Shown here piece after piece: positions 27,701 to 36,772 of a stretch of 64,000 nt of DNA. Source of the DNA: Lysobacterales bacterium (GTDB lineage Bacteria > Pseudomonadota > Gammaproteobacteria > Xanthomonadales > Rhodanobacteraceae); NCBI GenBank assembly GCA_016707485.1, contig JADJHN010000001.1:744001-808000 (forward strand). The letters are read 5' to 3'. Positions within the stretch are counted from its first letter, which is position 1. Each line of letters opens with the position of its first letter. The notes beneath the pieces are model-generated. The model saw only the letters and a program-made list of their open reading frames with translations. It was not told where the DNA came from and ran no database searches. Both the position numbers and the translations under genes were made by a program.

Positions 27701-29779
27701 GCGCAAGGCAATGCCAAGGTCAAGCTGGCCATCCCCGATTTCAACGGCACCCTGCGCGTGAGTGCGCTGGTTTTCAGCGACGACCAGTACGGCAAGAGCG
27801 ATGGCGAGACGATCGTGCGCGCCGACCTGGTCGCCGAAATCAGCACGCCGCGGGTGATGGCACCGGGCGACAAGGCCATGCTCTCGCTCGATCTGCAGAA
27901 CTTCTCGGGCGCCGAGCGTGCGTTCAAGGTCAAGGTCGAGGCGGACAAGCCGCTCGCCCTGGCCAACGGCGCACGCACGCTGACCCTCGCCGACAGCGCC
28001 AAGGCCACGCTCGATTTCAGCCTGGACGCGCTGATGGGCTACGGCGTCGGCAAGATCCGCGTCAGCGCCGAATCGACCGACAAGGCCGGCCAGCCGATCC
28101 GCATCCAGCGCGAGTTCGAGATGGTCGTGCGCGCGGCATGGCCGAGCGTGTTGCGCTCCACGCCGCAATCGCTCGACACGCTGGCACCGATCAACCTCGG
28201 CGCCGGTGCGCTGAATGGCCTGATCGACGATTCGGTCAACGCTCGCCTGACCCTGAGCAGCCTGCCGCCGTTGCCGTTCTCGGCGGCGCTCGCCGATCTG
28301 CTCAAGTATCCGTATGGCTGCGTCGAGCAGACCACGAGCAAGGGCTTCGCCGCCCTGCTGCTCGATCAGAAAACCGCCGAGACCTTGCACGTCGAAGGCC
28401 TCGATGAGGCTGCGCGCAAGCAGCGCATCGAGACCGCGATTGGCCGCATCGCCTCGATGCAGATCGGCTCCGGGCACTTTTCGATGTGGGGTGGCGAAGG
28501 CAGCGTCAATACCTTCATCACGCCGTACGTGGTCGAGTTCCTGCTCGATGCGCGCGAGGAGGGTTTCATTGTCCCCGATGCCATGTTGCAGAAAGCCCTG
28601 CAACGCCTCAGCGACGATCTGCTATCCGGTGGTCATCCGTATTACAGCTACGAGAATGCCGATCACCTGCGCTTTGCCGACCAGGCCTGGTCGGCCTACG
28701 TGTTGGCCCGCGTCAACCGCGCCCCGCTCGGCACCTTGCGCGCCCTGTTCGACAACGAGCGATCAAAGTCGATCACCGCGCTGCCGCTGGTCCATCTCGG
28801 CATCGCGCTGAAGCTGATGGGCGACGCCCCGCGTGCCGAAAAGGCCGTTGACGAAGCCTTCGCGATGAAGGTCAAGCGACCGAGCTGGCTTGGCGACTAT
28901 GGCTCCGATTTGCGCGACACGGCGCTGATGGTTTCGCTCGCGCAACGCTTCGGCATGGGCAAGCCCGAATTTGGCGCGCGCGTGTTCGAACTGGCGCGTG
29001 CGCTCAAGGTCGAGCAACGCGAAGCCGAGCAAGCGCAATCGCGCTGGGGTGGCAGCGGGCGAATCTATCTGAGCACGCAGGAGCAGGTTGCCATTGGCCG
29101 CCTCGGCAAGAACCTGATCAAGGATGGCGATGCGGTGGTTTCGGGTACGCTCGACATCGGCGACAAGGCAAGCACGCTTTCGCCCGATCGCCTGTGGAGC
29201 CGCAGCTTCACGGCAAACGAACTGCGTGCCGGCGTGCGCCTGGTGCCAAGCGGCAATCCGCCCCTGTACCTGTCGACCGACATTGTCGGCATCCCGGACA
29301 GTGCACCTCCGGTTGAAGACGGCCAGGTGTTCATCCAGCGCACGTTCTACACGCTGGATGGCAAGCCGTGGGTGGTGGCGCCGCTGAAGGAGGGCGATGC
29401 GCTGATCGTCGGCCTGAAGATTGAAGCGCGTGTGGCGATGCCTGATGCCCTGCTCGTCGACCTGCTGCCCGGTGGCCTCGAGATCGAGAACTTCAACCTG
29501 ACCGACGCCAGGCAATGGGCCGATGTCGTGGTTGGCGGCATCACCCTCAGCGACCGCAGCAGCGCCGCCGACGTGCAGCATGAGGAGTTCCGCGACGACC
29601 GCTACGTGGCGGCGCTGAAGCTGGAGCAAGGCCAGGAAGCGCACGTGTTCTACCTGGTCCGCGCCGTGTCACCGGGCAGCTATCGCGTGCCGCCACCGCT
29701 GGTCGAGGACATGTACCGCCCCGAGATCCGCGGCATCGGCCGCAACCCGGTGGATTCGATCAAGGTCGTGCAGCCTTGA
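24797..29779 (+). CDS. yfhM: Bacterial alpha-2-macroglobulin lipoprotein (thioester type)
   Basis: A 1660-aa periplasmic protease trap anchored as a lipoprotein: the signal ends in the lipobox LAACG. The order is N-terminal MG domains, a bait-like central part, the A2M domain, then the thioester domain with the intact CxEQ motif in YPYGCVEQTT (Cys1175), and C-terminal receptor-like domains. Family members (E. coli YfhM/ECAM) snare attacking proteases through the thioester and usually sit beside pbpC (penicillin-binding protein 1C); no pbpC is adjacent here. ATG 24797 has CGGAG upstream; the in-frame extension to 24500 overlaps the photolyase gene and is rejected. A repeat element starts 5 bases after the stop. 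Confidence 0.95.
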   Translation: MSILPAGATLRVFPLFLLAAAVLVLAACGQRPASVPQVQGQAPVAAEPAKPSAGERFGVLSARAEQYQGQLALALEFPQQLTGSQDFDNLLGVTGSNGEAVSGSWALDENGKTLRFPYVQANASYTVRIKGALAAVDGQTLGSDTNKDIFTGPLEPAVGFAAQGSVLPARETRGLPVVSVNVKEVDVEFLRVRDSEVANFFAAYQKNGKRGSWDLDPQYGWYGRNGKPVAQIAESVYANRFVLGGAENERSLNYLPIQNIQELEAPGLYFALLKRPGTFRDEVDTSFYFVSDIGVHTRMYKDKMFVHAASLKTGDALGGVEIKVLDEGGNAVISGDTDASGNAMFAYQLKAEHVLVAKAGRNVSMVPFNQPALDLSDFAVAGRHEAWFDVFAWSGRDLYRPGETVRLSALLRDNDGKAIKPQPLFATLKQPDGRLYAQERIEPKDLGYFEWSRVIPVDAPTGRWQVEFRLDPASKEATQSMTLRIEEFLPERMKLDLSTPQDQLKPGEPLKLEVQGDYLYGAPAADNRFSARLTLSADVHPVESRKDYFFGDPLIDLPKEAKDVIDAKLDAKGHLSEEVSVLDEARQAPVAAVLSGSVYETGGRTVTRTLKRTVWPAEELVGIRPLFDVADGAGANGNASFELIRSNAAGDMLGGSNLKLTLVRELRDYHWVWDKDSGWHFNYNERFENAEAREVTIEAGKATRIDVPVEWGGYRVEVLDPATGLTMRFPFTAGWSWNDDNRGGEARPDKVKLSLDKAGYKAGDTLKVTLTPPHSGPGVLIVESDHMLYTRNIEAKAGATFEIPVTADWERHDVYLTALVFRGGSAAERITPARAVGEAFIPMDRSARKVEVQIEAAKLMKPETDLMVTVKVPALAGKKAQVTIAAVDVGILNITRFGVPDANDWFFAQRRLGVDAYDLYGRVIESFNGGTAKLRYGGDMALDALPQARRPTARVQTVDLFAGPVSLDAQGNAKVKLAIPDFNGTLRVSALVFSDDQYGKSDGETIVRADLVAEISTPRVMAPGDKAMLSLDLQNFSGAERAFKVKVEADKPLALANGARTLTLADSAKATLDFSLDALMGYGVGKIRVSAESTDKAGQPIRIQREFEMVVRAAWPSVLRSTPQSLDTLAPINLGAGALNGLIDDSVNARLTLSSLPPLPFSAALADLLKYPYGCVEQTTSKGFAALLLDQKTAETLHVEGLDEAARKQRIETAIGRIASMQIGSGHFSMWGGEGSVNTFITPYVVEFLLDAREEGFIVPDAMLQKALQRLSDDLLSGGHPYYSYENADHLRFADQAWSAYVLARVNRAPLGTLRALFDNERSKSITALPLVHLGIALKLMGDAPRAEKAVDEAFAMKVKRPSWLGDYGSDLRDTALMVSLAQRFGMGKPEFGARVFELARALKVEQREAEQAQSRWGGSGRIYLSTQEQVAIGRLGKNLIKDGDAVVSGTLDIGDKASTLSPDRLWSRSFTANELRAGVRLVPSGNPPLYLSTDIVGIPDSAPPVEDGQVFIQRTFYTLDGKPWVVAPLKEGDALIVGLKIEARVAMPDALLVDLLPGGLEIENFNLTDARQWADVVVGGITLSDRSSAADVQHEEFRDDRYVAALKLEQGQEAHVFYLVRAVSPGSYRVPPPLVEDMYRPEIRGIGRNPVDSIKVVQP

Positions 29780-29784
29780 TGGAA

Positions 29785-29933
29785 GCGGGAATGGAGAATG
29801 GGGAATCGGTTACGAACAGGAGCACGGCATCCTTCGCGTGAACCGATTCTCCAACGGAAACCGGGTGCGGGGAATCGAAAGTGCGCATCGCGACTGAAGC
29901 CGCTTCCTGCCATTCCCTATTCCCTATTCCCGC
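29785..29933. repeat. Heptad inverted-arm repeat, copy 1
   Basis: Left arm 29785-29811 is three heptads (GGGAATG, GAGAATG, GGGAATC) then GG; right arm 29910-29933 is the complement of three heptads (GGGAATA, GGGAATA, GGGAATG). About 100 bases lie between, including a second inverted pair, GGGGAATCGGTT with AACCGATTCTCC (29841-29852). It fills the space between the convergent macroglobulin and slyD genes, ending 4 bases from the slyD stop. As RNA it would form a long stem on either strand. Confidence 0.85.
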
Positions 29934-29937
29934 AACG

Positions 29938-30420
29938 TCAATGATGATGTCCGCCGGCGCCATGCACATGGCCGTGGGTGACTTCCTCGGCACTGGCTTC
30001 GCGCACCTCGATGATTTCGACGGCGAAATGCAGGGTTTCTCCGGCCAGCGGATGATTGCCGTCGACGGTGACTTCGTCCTCGTCGATCTCGGTGATGATC
30101 ACGGCGATCGGGCCCTGCCCGGTCTGCGCCTGGAACTGCATGCCGACGGCGAGGTCGTCGACGCCCTGGAAGGATTCACGCGGAACCGTCTGCACGAGTT
30201 CCTCGATGTAGTCGCCATAACCGTCGGCGGCGGCGACATCGACCATGAACTTGTCGCCCGCGACATGACCGCTCATCTCGCGTTCGAGACCCGGCACGAT
30301 ATTGCCGGCACCGTGCAGATAGGCCAGCGGTTCACGACCATCCGAGCTGTCCAGCACATCGCCGGCATCATTGGTCAGGGTGTAGTGGAAGGACACGACT
30401 GTGCGCTCGGCGATCTGCAT
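29938..30420 (-). CDS. slyD: FKBP-type peptidyl-prolyl isomerase SlyD
   Basis: A 160-aa SlyD-like isomerase and chaperone: FKBP half-domain at the N-terminus (VSFHYTLTNDAGDVLDSS), inserted IF domain at about 70-125 (with 'DGYGDYIEELVQTVP'), FKBP remainder, and a short His-rich tail HGHVHGAGGHHH suited to nickel or other metals. The tail is shorter than E. coli SlyD's. ATG 30420 has AGAGGT upstream. The frame is open to 30525, but that extension runs through a terminator hairpin, so it is not taken as coding. Confidence 0.93.
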   Translation of the reverse strand: MQIAERTVVSFHYTLTNDAGDVLDSSDGREPLAYLHGAGNIVPGLEREMSGHVAGDKFMVDVAAADGYGDYIEELVQTVPRESFQGVDDLAVGMQFQAQTGQGPIAVIITEIDEDEVTVDGNHPLAGETLHFAVEIIEVREASAEEVTHGHVHGAGGHHH

Positions 30421-30443
30421 GACTACCTCTGGATTGAATGACG

Positions 30444-30472
30444 AAAAACCCCGGACACGTTCATCCGGGGTT
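30444..30472 (-). terminator. Rho-independent terminator between hisIE and slyD
   Basis: Read on the minus strand: AACCCCGGA, eight-base loop, TCCGGGGTT, continuing as a run of five T. It lies 157 bases after the hisIE stop and only 24 bases before the slyD ATG, so it ends the his transcript or sits in the slyD leader. Confidence 0.85.
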
Positions 30473-30628
30473 GCGGCAAGGCTGTAGCGAACAAGTGTTG
30501 ACGATGCCTGCTGCCGTCGACGCATCCTCCAGGCCAGGCATCAGCCGCAGGCGGATCGGCGGCGACCCCGTCGGGTTGAGCGTGACCGCGGCCAAAACGG
30601 CGCGGCGCATCTTACGCGAGGCGCGAGG

Positions 30629-31242
30629 CTATTGCGAATGACGCGATTGCAGCAGGTCCACGACCTGCGCCAGCGCAAGTCCACGCGCGCGCAGCAGAAC
30701 CAGCAGGTGAAACAGCAGATCGGCCGCTTCGCCGAGCAGTTCGGGATCACCTTGAACAACCCCCGCCAGCGCCGTCTCGACACCCTCCTCGCCGACCTTC
30801 TGCGCGATCTTGTGCAGGCCGGCGTCGAACAGGCGCGTCGTGTAGCTCGCTGCCGGACGCTCGGCTTGGCGTGCTTCGACGAGCGCATCGAGCATCGAGA
30901 GAAAGCCCAGCGGCAAGGCCGGCGCATCGGCAAAGCACGTCGGCGTGCCGAGATGGCAGGTCGGGCCGACCGCCTCGGCACGCACGAGGATGCTGTCGGC
31001 ATCGCAATCGACATGCAGTGACTTCAGCAGCAGCTGGTTGCCCGAGGTCTCACCCTTGCACCACAGCCGCTGCCGGCTGCGACTGAAAAAGGTGACCCTG
31101 CCGCCGGCCCGGGTCGCCGCCAGCGCCTCGCGATTCATGTAGCCGAGCATGAGTATCTCGCCACTGCTCCAATGCTGGACGATGGCCGGCAGCAGGCCGT
31201 CGCCTTTTGCCCAGTCCAGGCTGTCGATGGCATCGACTTCGC

Positions 31243-31246
<4 letters not shown>
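30629..31246 (-). CDS. hisIE: Bifunctional phosphoribosyl-AMP cyclohydrolase / phosphoribosyl-ATP pyrophosphatase
   Basis: A 205-aa fusion doing steps 2 and 3 of histidine synthesis. The HisI half (about 1-115) shows WCKGETSGN and the zinc-binding CDADSI and PTCHLGTPTCF cysteines; the HisE half (about 120-205) shows LHKIAQKVGEEGVE and the Glu-rich helix DPELLGEAADLLFHLLV. ATG 31246 has GGAG upstream and overlaps the hisF stop by four bases (ATGA). It is the last gene of the his operon. Confidence 0.97.
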
Positions 31247-32006
<760 letters not shown>

Positions 32007-32013
<7 letters not shown>

Positions 32014-32732
32014 TGCAGCGCCGCGGCGAGATCAAGCCGCCCTTCGAGCAGGCTGCGGCCGAGGATCACGGCGGCGGCCTTGCCCTGCAGGGCCTCCACG
32101 TCGGCACCATCGCGCACGCCACCGGATGCCTGCACGGCCAGTCCCGGGGCGATCTTCGCCAGGTGCTCGTAGAGCTCCAGGTTCGGTCCCGAGAGCATGC
32201 CATCCCGGCCGATATCGGTGCACAGCAGGTGCCGCGCCCCGGCTTGCGCATAGCGCGGCGCCAGTTCATCGAGCGTCGTCGCGGCGGCTTCGGTCCAGCC
32301 GGCCGACGCGAGTGTCCAGATTCCCTCGACCTCACGCGTATCCAGTGCGATGACCAGGTGTTCGGCACCAAAGCGTTCGATCCATTCGATCACCCGTCCG
32401 GATTCCCTGACCGCGACGCTGCCAACGACGACACGCTCGACACCCGCATCGAACAGGCGCTCGAGATCATCCTCGCTGCGCACGCCGCCACCGGCCTGCA
32501 CGGCCAGATCAAGGCGGGCGAGTGCCTCGATCACGGCGAGATTGCGGAAACGACCCTCGCGTGCGCCATCGAGGTCGACCACGTGCAGATGCCGGGCACC
32601 GGCATCGCGATAGCCTTGTGCCTGCGCGAGCGCATCCAGCGGGTACGCGGTTTCCTGCGCGTAATCGCCCTGGCGCAAGCGCACCACGCGACCGCCACGC
32701 AGATCCAGCGCGGGAATGAGTTCAAGGGTCAT
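32007..32732 (-). CDS. hisA: Phosphoribosylformimino-5-aminoimidazole carboxamide ribotide isomerase
   Basis: A 241-aa TIM barrel homologous to HisF, with the catalytic aspartates in PALDLRGG and CTDIGRDGML and the phosphate sites 'GGGVRSEDD' and 'SGGVRDGAD'. It performs the Amadori rearrangement before HisF/HisH. ATG 32732 overlaps the hisH stop (ATGA); the longer frame to 33041 is the shadow of hisH. Confidence 0.97.
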
Positions 32733-33328
32733 GAGGCGAGGAAATTCCTCAGCAACGCCGCTCCCGTGGCGGACGAGCGTTCGGGATGGAATTGCATGCC
32801 GCAGAAGTTGTGCTGGCGCACGATTGCGCTCCAGCACGCGCCGTGTTCGACGCTGGCGACCGTCGACGCCCCGACCGGCGCGGCATAACCGTGCACAAAG
32901 TAGACAAAATCCGGCGCCGCGAGGCCATCGAACAAGGCATCCTCGCGCAGGCGCTGCAAGGCATTCCAGCCCATGTGCGGCACGCGCCGACCGGCGGCGG
33001 CCGGGATCCGCACGACGCATCCGGGGATCACGCCAAGGCATGGCGTATCGCCTTCCTGCGAGTGCTCGAACAGCAGCTGCATGCCGAGGCAGACTCCGAG
33101 CACCGGCTGTTCGAGGCTGCGCATGAGGTCGACCAGGCCGGCTTGCCGCAGGCGCGCCATGCCCGGCCCGGCGGCACCGACACCGGGCAGGATCACATGC
33201 GTGGCACGGCGGATGCGCTCGCCATCGTCGCTGACCTGCGCATCGATGCCGAGACGTTGCAAGGCATAGCGCAGCGAGCCGATATTGGTGCCGCCGGCAT
33301 CGACCAGCACCACGTCACGCGCGCTCAC
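32729..33328 (-). CDS. hisH: Imidazole glycerol phosphate synthase, glutaminase subunit
   Basis: A 199-aa class I glutamine amidotransferase with the nucleophile in GVCLGMQLLF and the His-Glu pair in QFHPERSS. It feeds ammonia to HisF. The start is GTG 33328, whose GTGA overlaps the hisB stop; this gives the normal N-terminus VSARDVVLVDAGGTNIGS. The frame extended to 33388 is not needed. Confidence 0.97.
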   Translation of the reverse strand: MSARDVVLVDAGGTNIGSLRYALQRLGIDAQVSDDGERIRRATHVILPGVGAAGPGMARLRQAGLVDLMRSLEQPVLGVCLGMQLLFEHSQEGDTPCLGVIPGCVVRIPAAAGRRVPHMGWNALQRLREDALFDGLAAPDFVYFVHGYAAPVGASTVASVEHGACWSAIVRQHNFCGMQFHPERSSATGAALLRNFLAS

Positions 33329-34392
33329 AGCACGCCCTTGCTGCTCGGCACGTCGCCGCCTTCGACGCGGAACGCCTGGCGCAAGCAACGCGCGACGACC
33401 TTGAAGCAGGCCTCGACCATGTGATGCGCATTGCCACCACGCACGCTCAGATGCAGGTTGGCACCAAGCCCGTCGCAGAGGGAACGGAAGAAATGCGGCA
33501 CCAGCTCGGTCGGCAGCGCGCCGACGCGATCGCGCGGGAATGTTCCGGCAAACTCGAAGCAGGCTCGCCCGGAAAGATCGAGCGCGGCGGTTGCCAGGCT
33601 CTCGTCCATCGGCAAGGTGAATCCGTAGCGGCCGATGCCACGCTTGTCGCCCAGCGCCTTGCGCATGGCCTCGCCGAGTGCCAGCGCCGAATCCTCGATC
33701 GTGTGGTGCTCATCGACGTGGATGTCGCCAGCGCAACTCAGGCGCAGGTCGATGTTGGCGTGACGGGCGATCTGTTCGAGCATGTGATCGAAAAAGCCGA
33801 GCCCGCTGTGGATGTCGGCAGCGGCACCGGCATCGAGATCGACGCGCACGCGGATGCTCGTTTCCCCGGTTGCGCGGGTCACTTCGGCGATGCGCGGCGC
33901 ATCGAGCAGATCGTGGGCGATCGCGGCCCAGCTTTGCCCGCCGGGACCGATGCGGAATCCGCGCACACCGAGATTGGCAGCCAGCTGCATATCCGTGTCG
34001 CGATCACCCACCACTGCCGAGCGTGCCCGCGACCAGCTGTCATCGGCCAGCCAGTGCCGCAACATGCCGACGCCGGGTTTGCGCGTATCCAGTCCCTCAT
34101 GGGCAAAGCTGCGATCAATCAGCACCTCGCGCAAGGCGATGCCCTGCGAGCCGAGGATGCGCAGCAACAGTTCCTGCGGTCCCTGGAAATCGGCTTCGGG
34201 AAAGCGGTCCGTTCCAAGTCCATCCTGATTGCTGACCATGACGATTTCATAGCCCGCCGCCACGCAGCGCGACAAGGCGGCGATGACGCCAGGCAACAGT
34301 GCGAATTTGGAGAAATGATCGACCTGGAAATCCTCCGGCTCCTCGATCAGGCAACCATCGCGATCGACAAAGAGGATCCTGCGCTGACTCAT
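33325..34392 (-). CDS. hisB: Bifunctional histidinol-phosphatase / imidazoleglycerol-phosphate dehydratase
   Basis: A 355-aa fusion of the kind found in gammaproteobacteria. The N-terminal HAD phosphatase has the DxD nucleophile pair (FVDRDG, Asp10 and Asp12) but few of the usual zinc-loop cysteines; the C-terminal dehydratase begins near residue 165 and has the metal-binding FFDHMLEQIARH and VDEHHTIEDSA motifs. ATG 34392 overlaps the hisC stop by four bases; the open frame running on to 35358 is a shadow over hisC. Confidence 0.97.
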   Translation of the reverse strand: MSQRRILFVDRDGCLIEEPEDFQVDHFSKFALLPGVIAALSRCVAAGYEIVMVSNQDGLGTDRFPEADFQGPQELLLRILGSQGIALREVLIDRSFAHEGLDTRKPGVGMLRHWLADDSWSRARSAVVGDRDTDMQLAANLGVRGFRIGPGGQSWAAIAHDLLDAPRIAEVTRATGETSIRVRVDLDAGAAADIHSGLGFFDHMLEQIARHANIDLRLSCAGDIHVDEHHTIEDSALALGEAMRKALGDKRGIGRYGFTLPMDESLATAALDLSGRACFEFAGTFPRDRVGALPTELVPHFFRSLCDGLGANLHLSVRGGNAHHMVEACFKVVARCLRQAFRVEGGDVPSSKGVL

Positions 34393-35468
34393 GCCGCCGC
34401 CTCGCCGCGGATGAGCAGCTCGAGCAGGCGCGAATTTTCCTCGCGCGTGCCAATGCTCAGGCGCAGGCAGCCGCCCAATGCCGGCTGACGAGAAACATCG
34501 CGAACGACGACACCGCCACTGAGCAGGGTCCGATAGGCCCGCGATGCATCCTCGAACTGCACGCAAAGGAAATTCGCCCGCGAAGGCAGGACATCGAGCA
34601 CCGCCGGCAGTCGTTTCAGCGCGATCGCCATGCGCTCGCGCTCGGCAATGGTCAAGGCGATGCGTTGCCGGGTAAGGCTCATGCCAGCAGCGGTCAACGC
34701 CGCCAGTGCCGCCGCCACGCTCGGCGTGGACAAGGGATACGGGGCCAGGATCTTGCGCAGCAGGGCGATGATCTCGGTACCGGCGAGCAGGCAGCCGATG
34801 CGCGCGCCAGCCAGCGCCCAGGCCTTGGACAAGGTGCGCAGGACACCGAGATTGGTGTGGTGGGCAATCAGTCCGCTGGCGCTGGGCAGATCGGCAAACT
34901 CGATGTAGGCCTCGTCGACGATGACCAGGGCACGGCCGCGCAGGGCATAGGCGATGCGCTCGATATCCACCAGCGGCACGCAAGCGCCCGTGGGATTGTT
35001 TGGCGAGCAGAGGAATACCAGCTTGACCGATGCCGGCAGGGATTCGCACAGCGCCTGCACGTCCAGGCCGAATTGCGCATCCAGGGCGACCTCGATGCGC
35101 TCGGCGCCCTGCACCGCCGCGCACACCGCATACATGCCGAAAGTCGGCGGCGACAGGGCAATGGCATCGACGCCGGGACGGCAAAAGGCACGCAAGAGCA
35201 GATCGATGGCCTCGTCGCTGCCGCGCGTGACCAGGACATGGCTGCTGCCGACGCCATACAACTCGGCCAGGCGCTCGATCAAGGCCTGCGGTTGCGGCTC
35301 GGGATAGCGGTTCAACGACAGCGCACGTGTCTCCGGCAAGTTGCCCGACGGTGGCCACGGCGCTTCATTCGCATTGAGCATTACCGCGGCCTGCGCAGCT
35401 TCCCGCCGTGCCGAGGAATAGGCCTGCAAGGCAAGGATTTCCGGACGCGCCAGATCGAGCACACTCAT
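34389..35468 (-). CDS. hisC: Histidinol-phosphate aminotransferase
   Basis: A 359-aa fold-type I PLP enzyme. The PLP lysine is in TLSKAWALAGARIG, with NPTG in 'SPNNPTGACV' and the Asp/Tyr pair in VIVDEAYIEF. It converts imidazole-acetol phosphate to histidinol phosphate. Both ends overlap the neighbouring his genes by four bases. Confidence 0.97.
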   Translation of the reverse strand: MSVLDLARPEILALQAYSSARREAAQAAVMLNANEAPWPPSGNLPETRALSLNRYPEPQPQALIERLAELYGVGSSHVLVTRGSDEAIDLLLRAFCRPGVDAIALSPPTFGMYAVCAAVQGAERIEVALDAQFGLDVQALCESLPASVKLVFLCSPNNPTGACVPLVDIERIAYALRGRALVIVDEAYIEFADLPSASGLIAHHTNLGVLRTLSKAWALAGARIGCLLAGTEIIALLRKILAPYPLSTPSVAAALAALTAAGMSLTRQRIALTIAERERMAIALKRLPAVLDVLPSRANFLCVQFEDASRAYRTLLSGGVVVRDVSRQPALGGCLRLSIGTREENSRLLELLIRGEAAA

Positions 35469-36772
35469 GCGACATTCTCCATGGTTTCAAGGCGCAGGCT
35501 GACCGCGTTCGCATGCGCATCGAGTTGCTCGGCACGGGCCAGGGTCACCGCGCAGGGACCGATTGCACGCAGACCGGCGGGCGACAGCTCCTGCATGCTG
35601 ATCTGTTTCTGGAAGCTCGCCACCGACAACCCGCTGCATGCCCGGCTTGCCGCATAGGTCGGCAGGACATGATTGGTGCCGCTGCAGTAATCGCCGATCG
35701 ATTCCGGTGACCAGGCACCGAGAAAGATCGAACCGGCGCTGCGCACTGCGGCGACCAGTTGGCGCGGCTCGGCAACGTTGAGGATCAGGTGCTCGGGTGC
35801 GTAGGCATTGCTGACCTCCAGCGCCTGTTGCAGCGAGGCGACCTTGATCAGCAGGCCGCGGGCCAGCGACTGGCCGGCGATGTCGGCGCGTGGCAGGCGC
35901 AGGCGTTGCACCTCGATGCAGGCGGCGACTTCCTCGATCAACGCCGCGCTTGGCGAGACCAGGATCGACTGCGAATCGGTGCCGTGTTCGGCCTGGGCGA
36001 GCAGGTCGGCGGCGACGAAGCGTGCATCAGCCTGCGCATCGGCAACGACGAGGACTTCGGATGGCCCGGCTGGCATGTCGATGGCCGCGCCCTGCGGATC
36101 GCTTGCCACCTGCAGCTTGGCCTCGGTCACCCAGACGTTGCCGGGGCCGAACAACTTGTCGCAACGCGGCACCGATTCGCTGCCATAGGCCATGGCCGCA
36201 ATCGCCTGCGCGCCGCCCAGCTTGAATACCTGATCGATCCCGCAACTGCGCGCGGCAAACAATACCGCCTCGTCGCAGCGGCCATCGGCGCGCGGTGGCG
36301 TGCACAGGACGATATCGCCACAGCCGGCAATCCGCGCCGGCACGCCGAGCATCAGCGCGGTCGACGGCAACGGCGCGGCTCCGGCCGGCACATACAGGCC
36401 GACGCGCTCGATCGGCCGCAGGATGCGTTCGCAGATCACTCCGGCTGCCGTCTCGACGCGCACCGGCTGCGGTGCGCAGGCGCGATGGAAGTGCTCGATG
36501 CGCCCACGCGCATCAAGGATGGCGCGCTTCAGTTCCTCCGCCAGGGATTCCTCGGCGGCGACAAACTCCGCCTCGCCAACGCGCAGCGATGCCAGCGTGC
36601 AGCGATCGAAGCGGCGGGTCAGTTCGAGCAGGGCAGCATCGCCGTCGCTGCGCACCGCGGCCAGTGTCCGCGCGACTGCCGCGCGGGTTTCCGCGCTGCC
36701 TGCGAGTGCGGGCCGGGCGAGCGCGGTGTGCCGCTCGGCAGCGGAGAGCACGGTCCAGTCGAGGCGCTTCAT
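35465..36772 (-). CDS. hisD: Histidinol dehydrogenase
   Basis: A 435-aa zinc enzyme catalysing the last two oxidations to histidine. Conserved features include 'IERVGLYVPAGAAPLPSTALM', the GPGNVWVTEAK segment, 'DMPAGPSEVLVVAD', and the zinc-ligand region with LLAQAEHGTDSQ and the downstream GTNHVLPT. It overlaps hisC and hisG by four bases each. Confidence 0.98.
   Translation of the reverse strand: MKRLDWTVLSAAERHTALARPALAGSAETRAAVARTLAAVRSDGDAALLELTRRFDRCTLASLRVGEAEFVAAEESLAEELKRAILDARGRIEHFHRACAPQPVRVETAAGVICERILRPIERVGLYVPAGAAPLPSTALMLGVPARIAGCGDIVLCTPPRADGRCDEAVLFAARSCGIDQVFKLGGAQAIAAMAYGSESVPRCDKLFGPGNVWVTEAKLQVASDPQGAAIDMPAGPSEVLVVADAQADARFVAADLLAQAEHGTDSQSILVSPSAALIEEVAACIEVQRLRLPRADIAGQSLARGLLIKVASLQQALEVSNAYAPEHLILNVAEPRQLVAAVRSAGSIFLGAWSPESIGDYCSGTNHVLPTYAASRACSGLSVASFQKQISMQELSPAGLRAIGPCAVTLARAEQLDAHANAVSLRLETMENVA

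Noticed and set aside
24677..28603. 1308-codon open frame on the minus strand
   Set aside because: It is antisense to the macroglobulin gene, in the mirror frame where high third-position GC removes stops. The product has no recognisable motif, while the plus-strand product has a lipobox and thioester.
33325..35358. hisB read as a 677-aa protein
   Set aside because: The extra N-terminal part is a shadow of hisC; the HAD domain starts at ATG 34392, which overlaps the hisC stop in the same way as the other his junctions.
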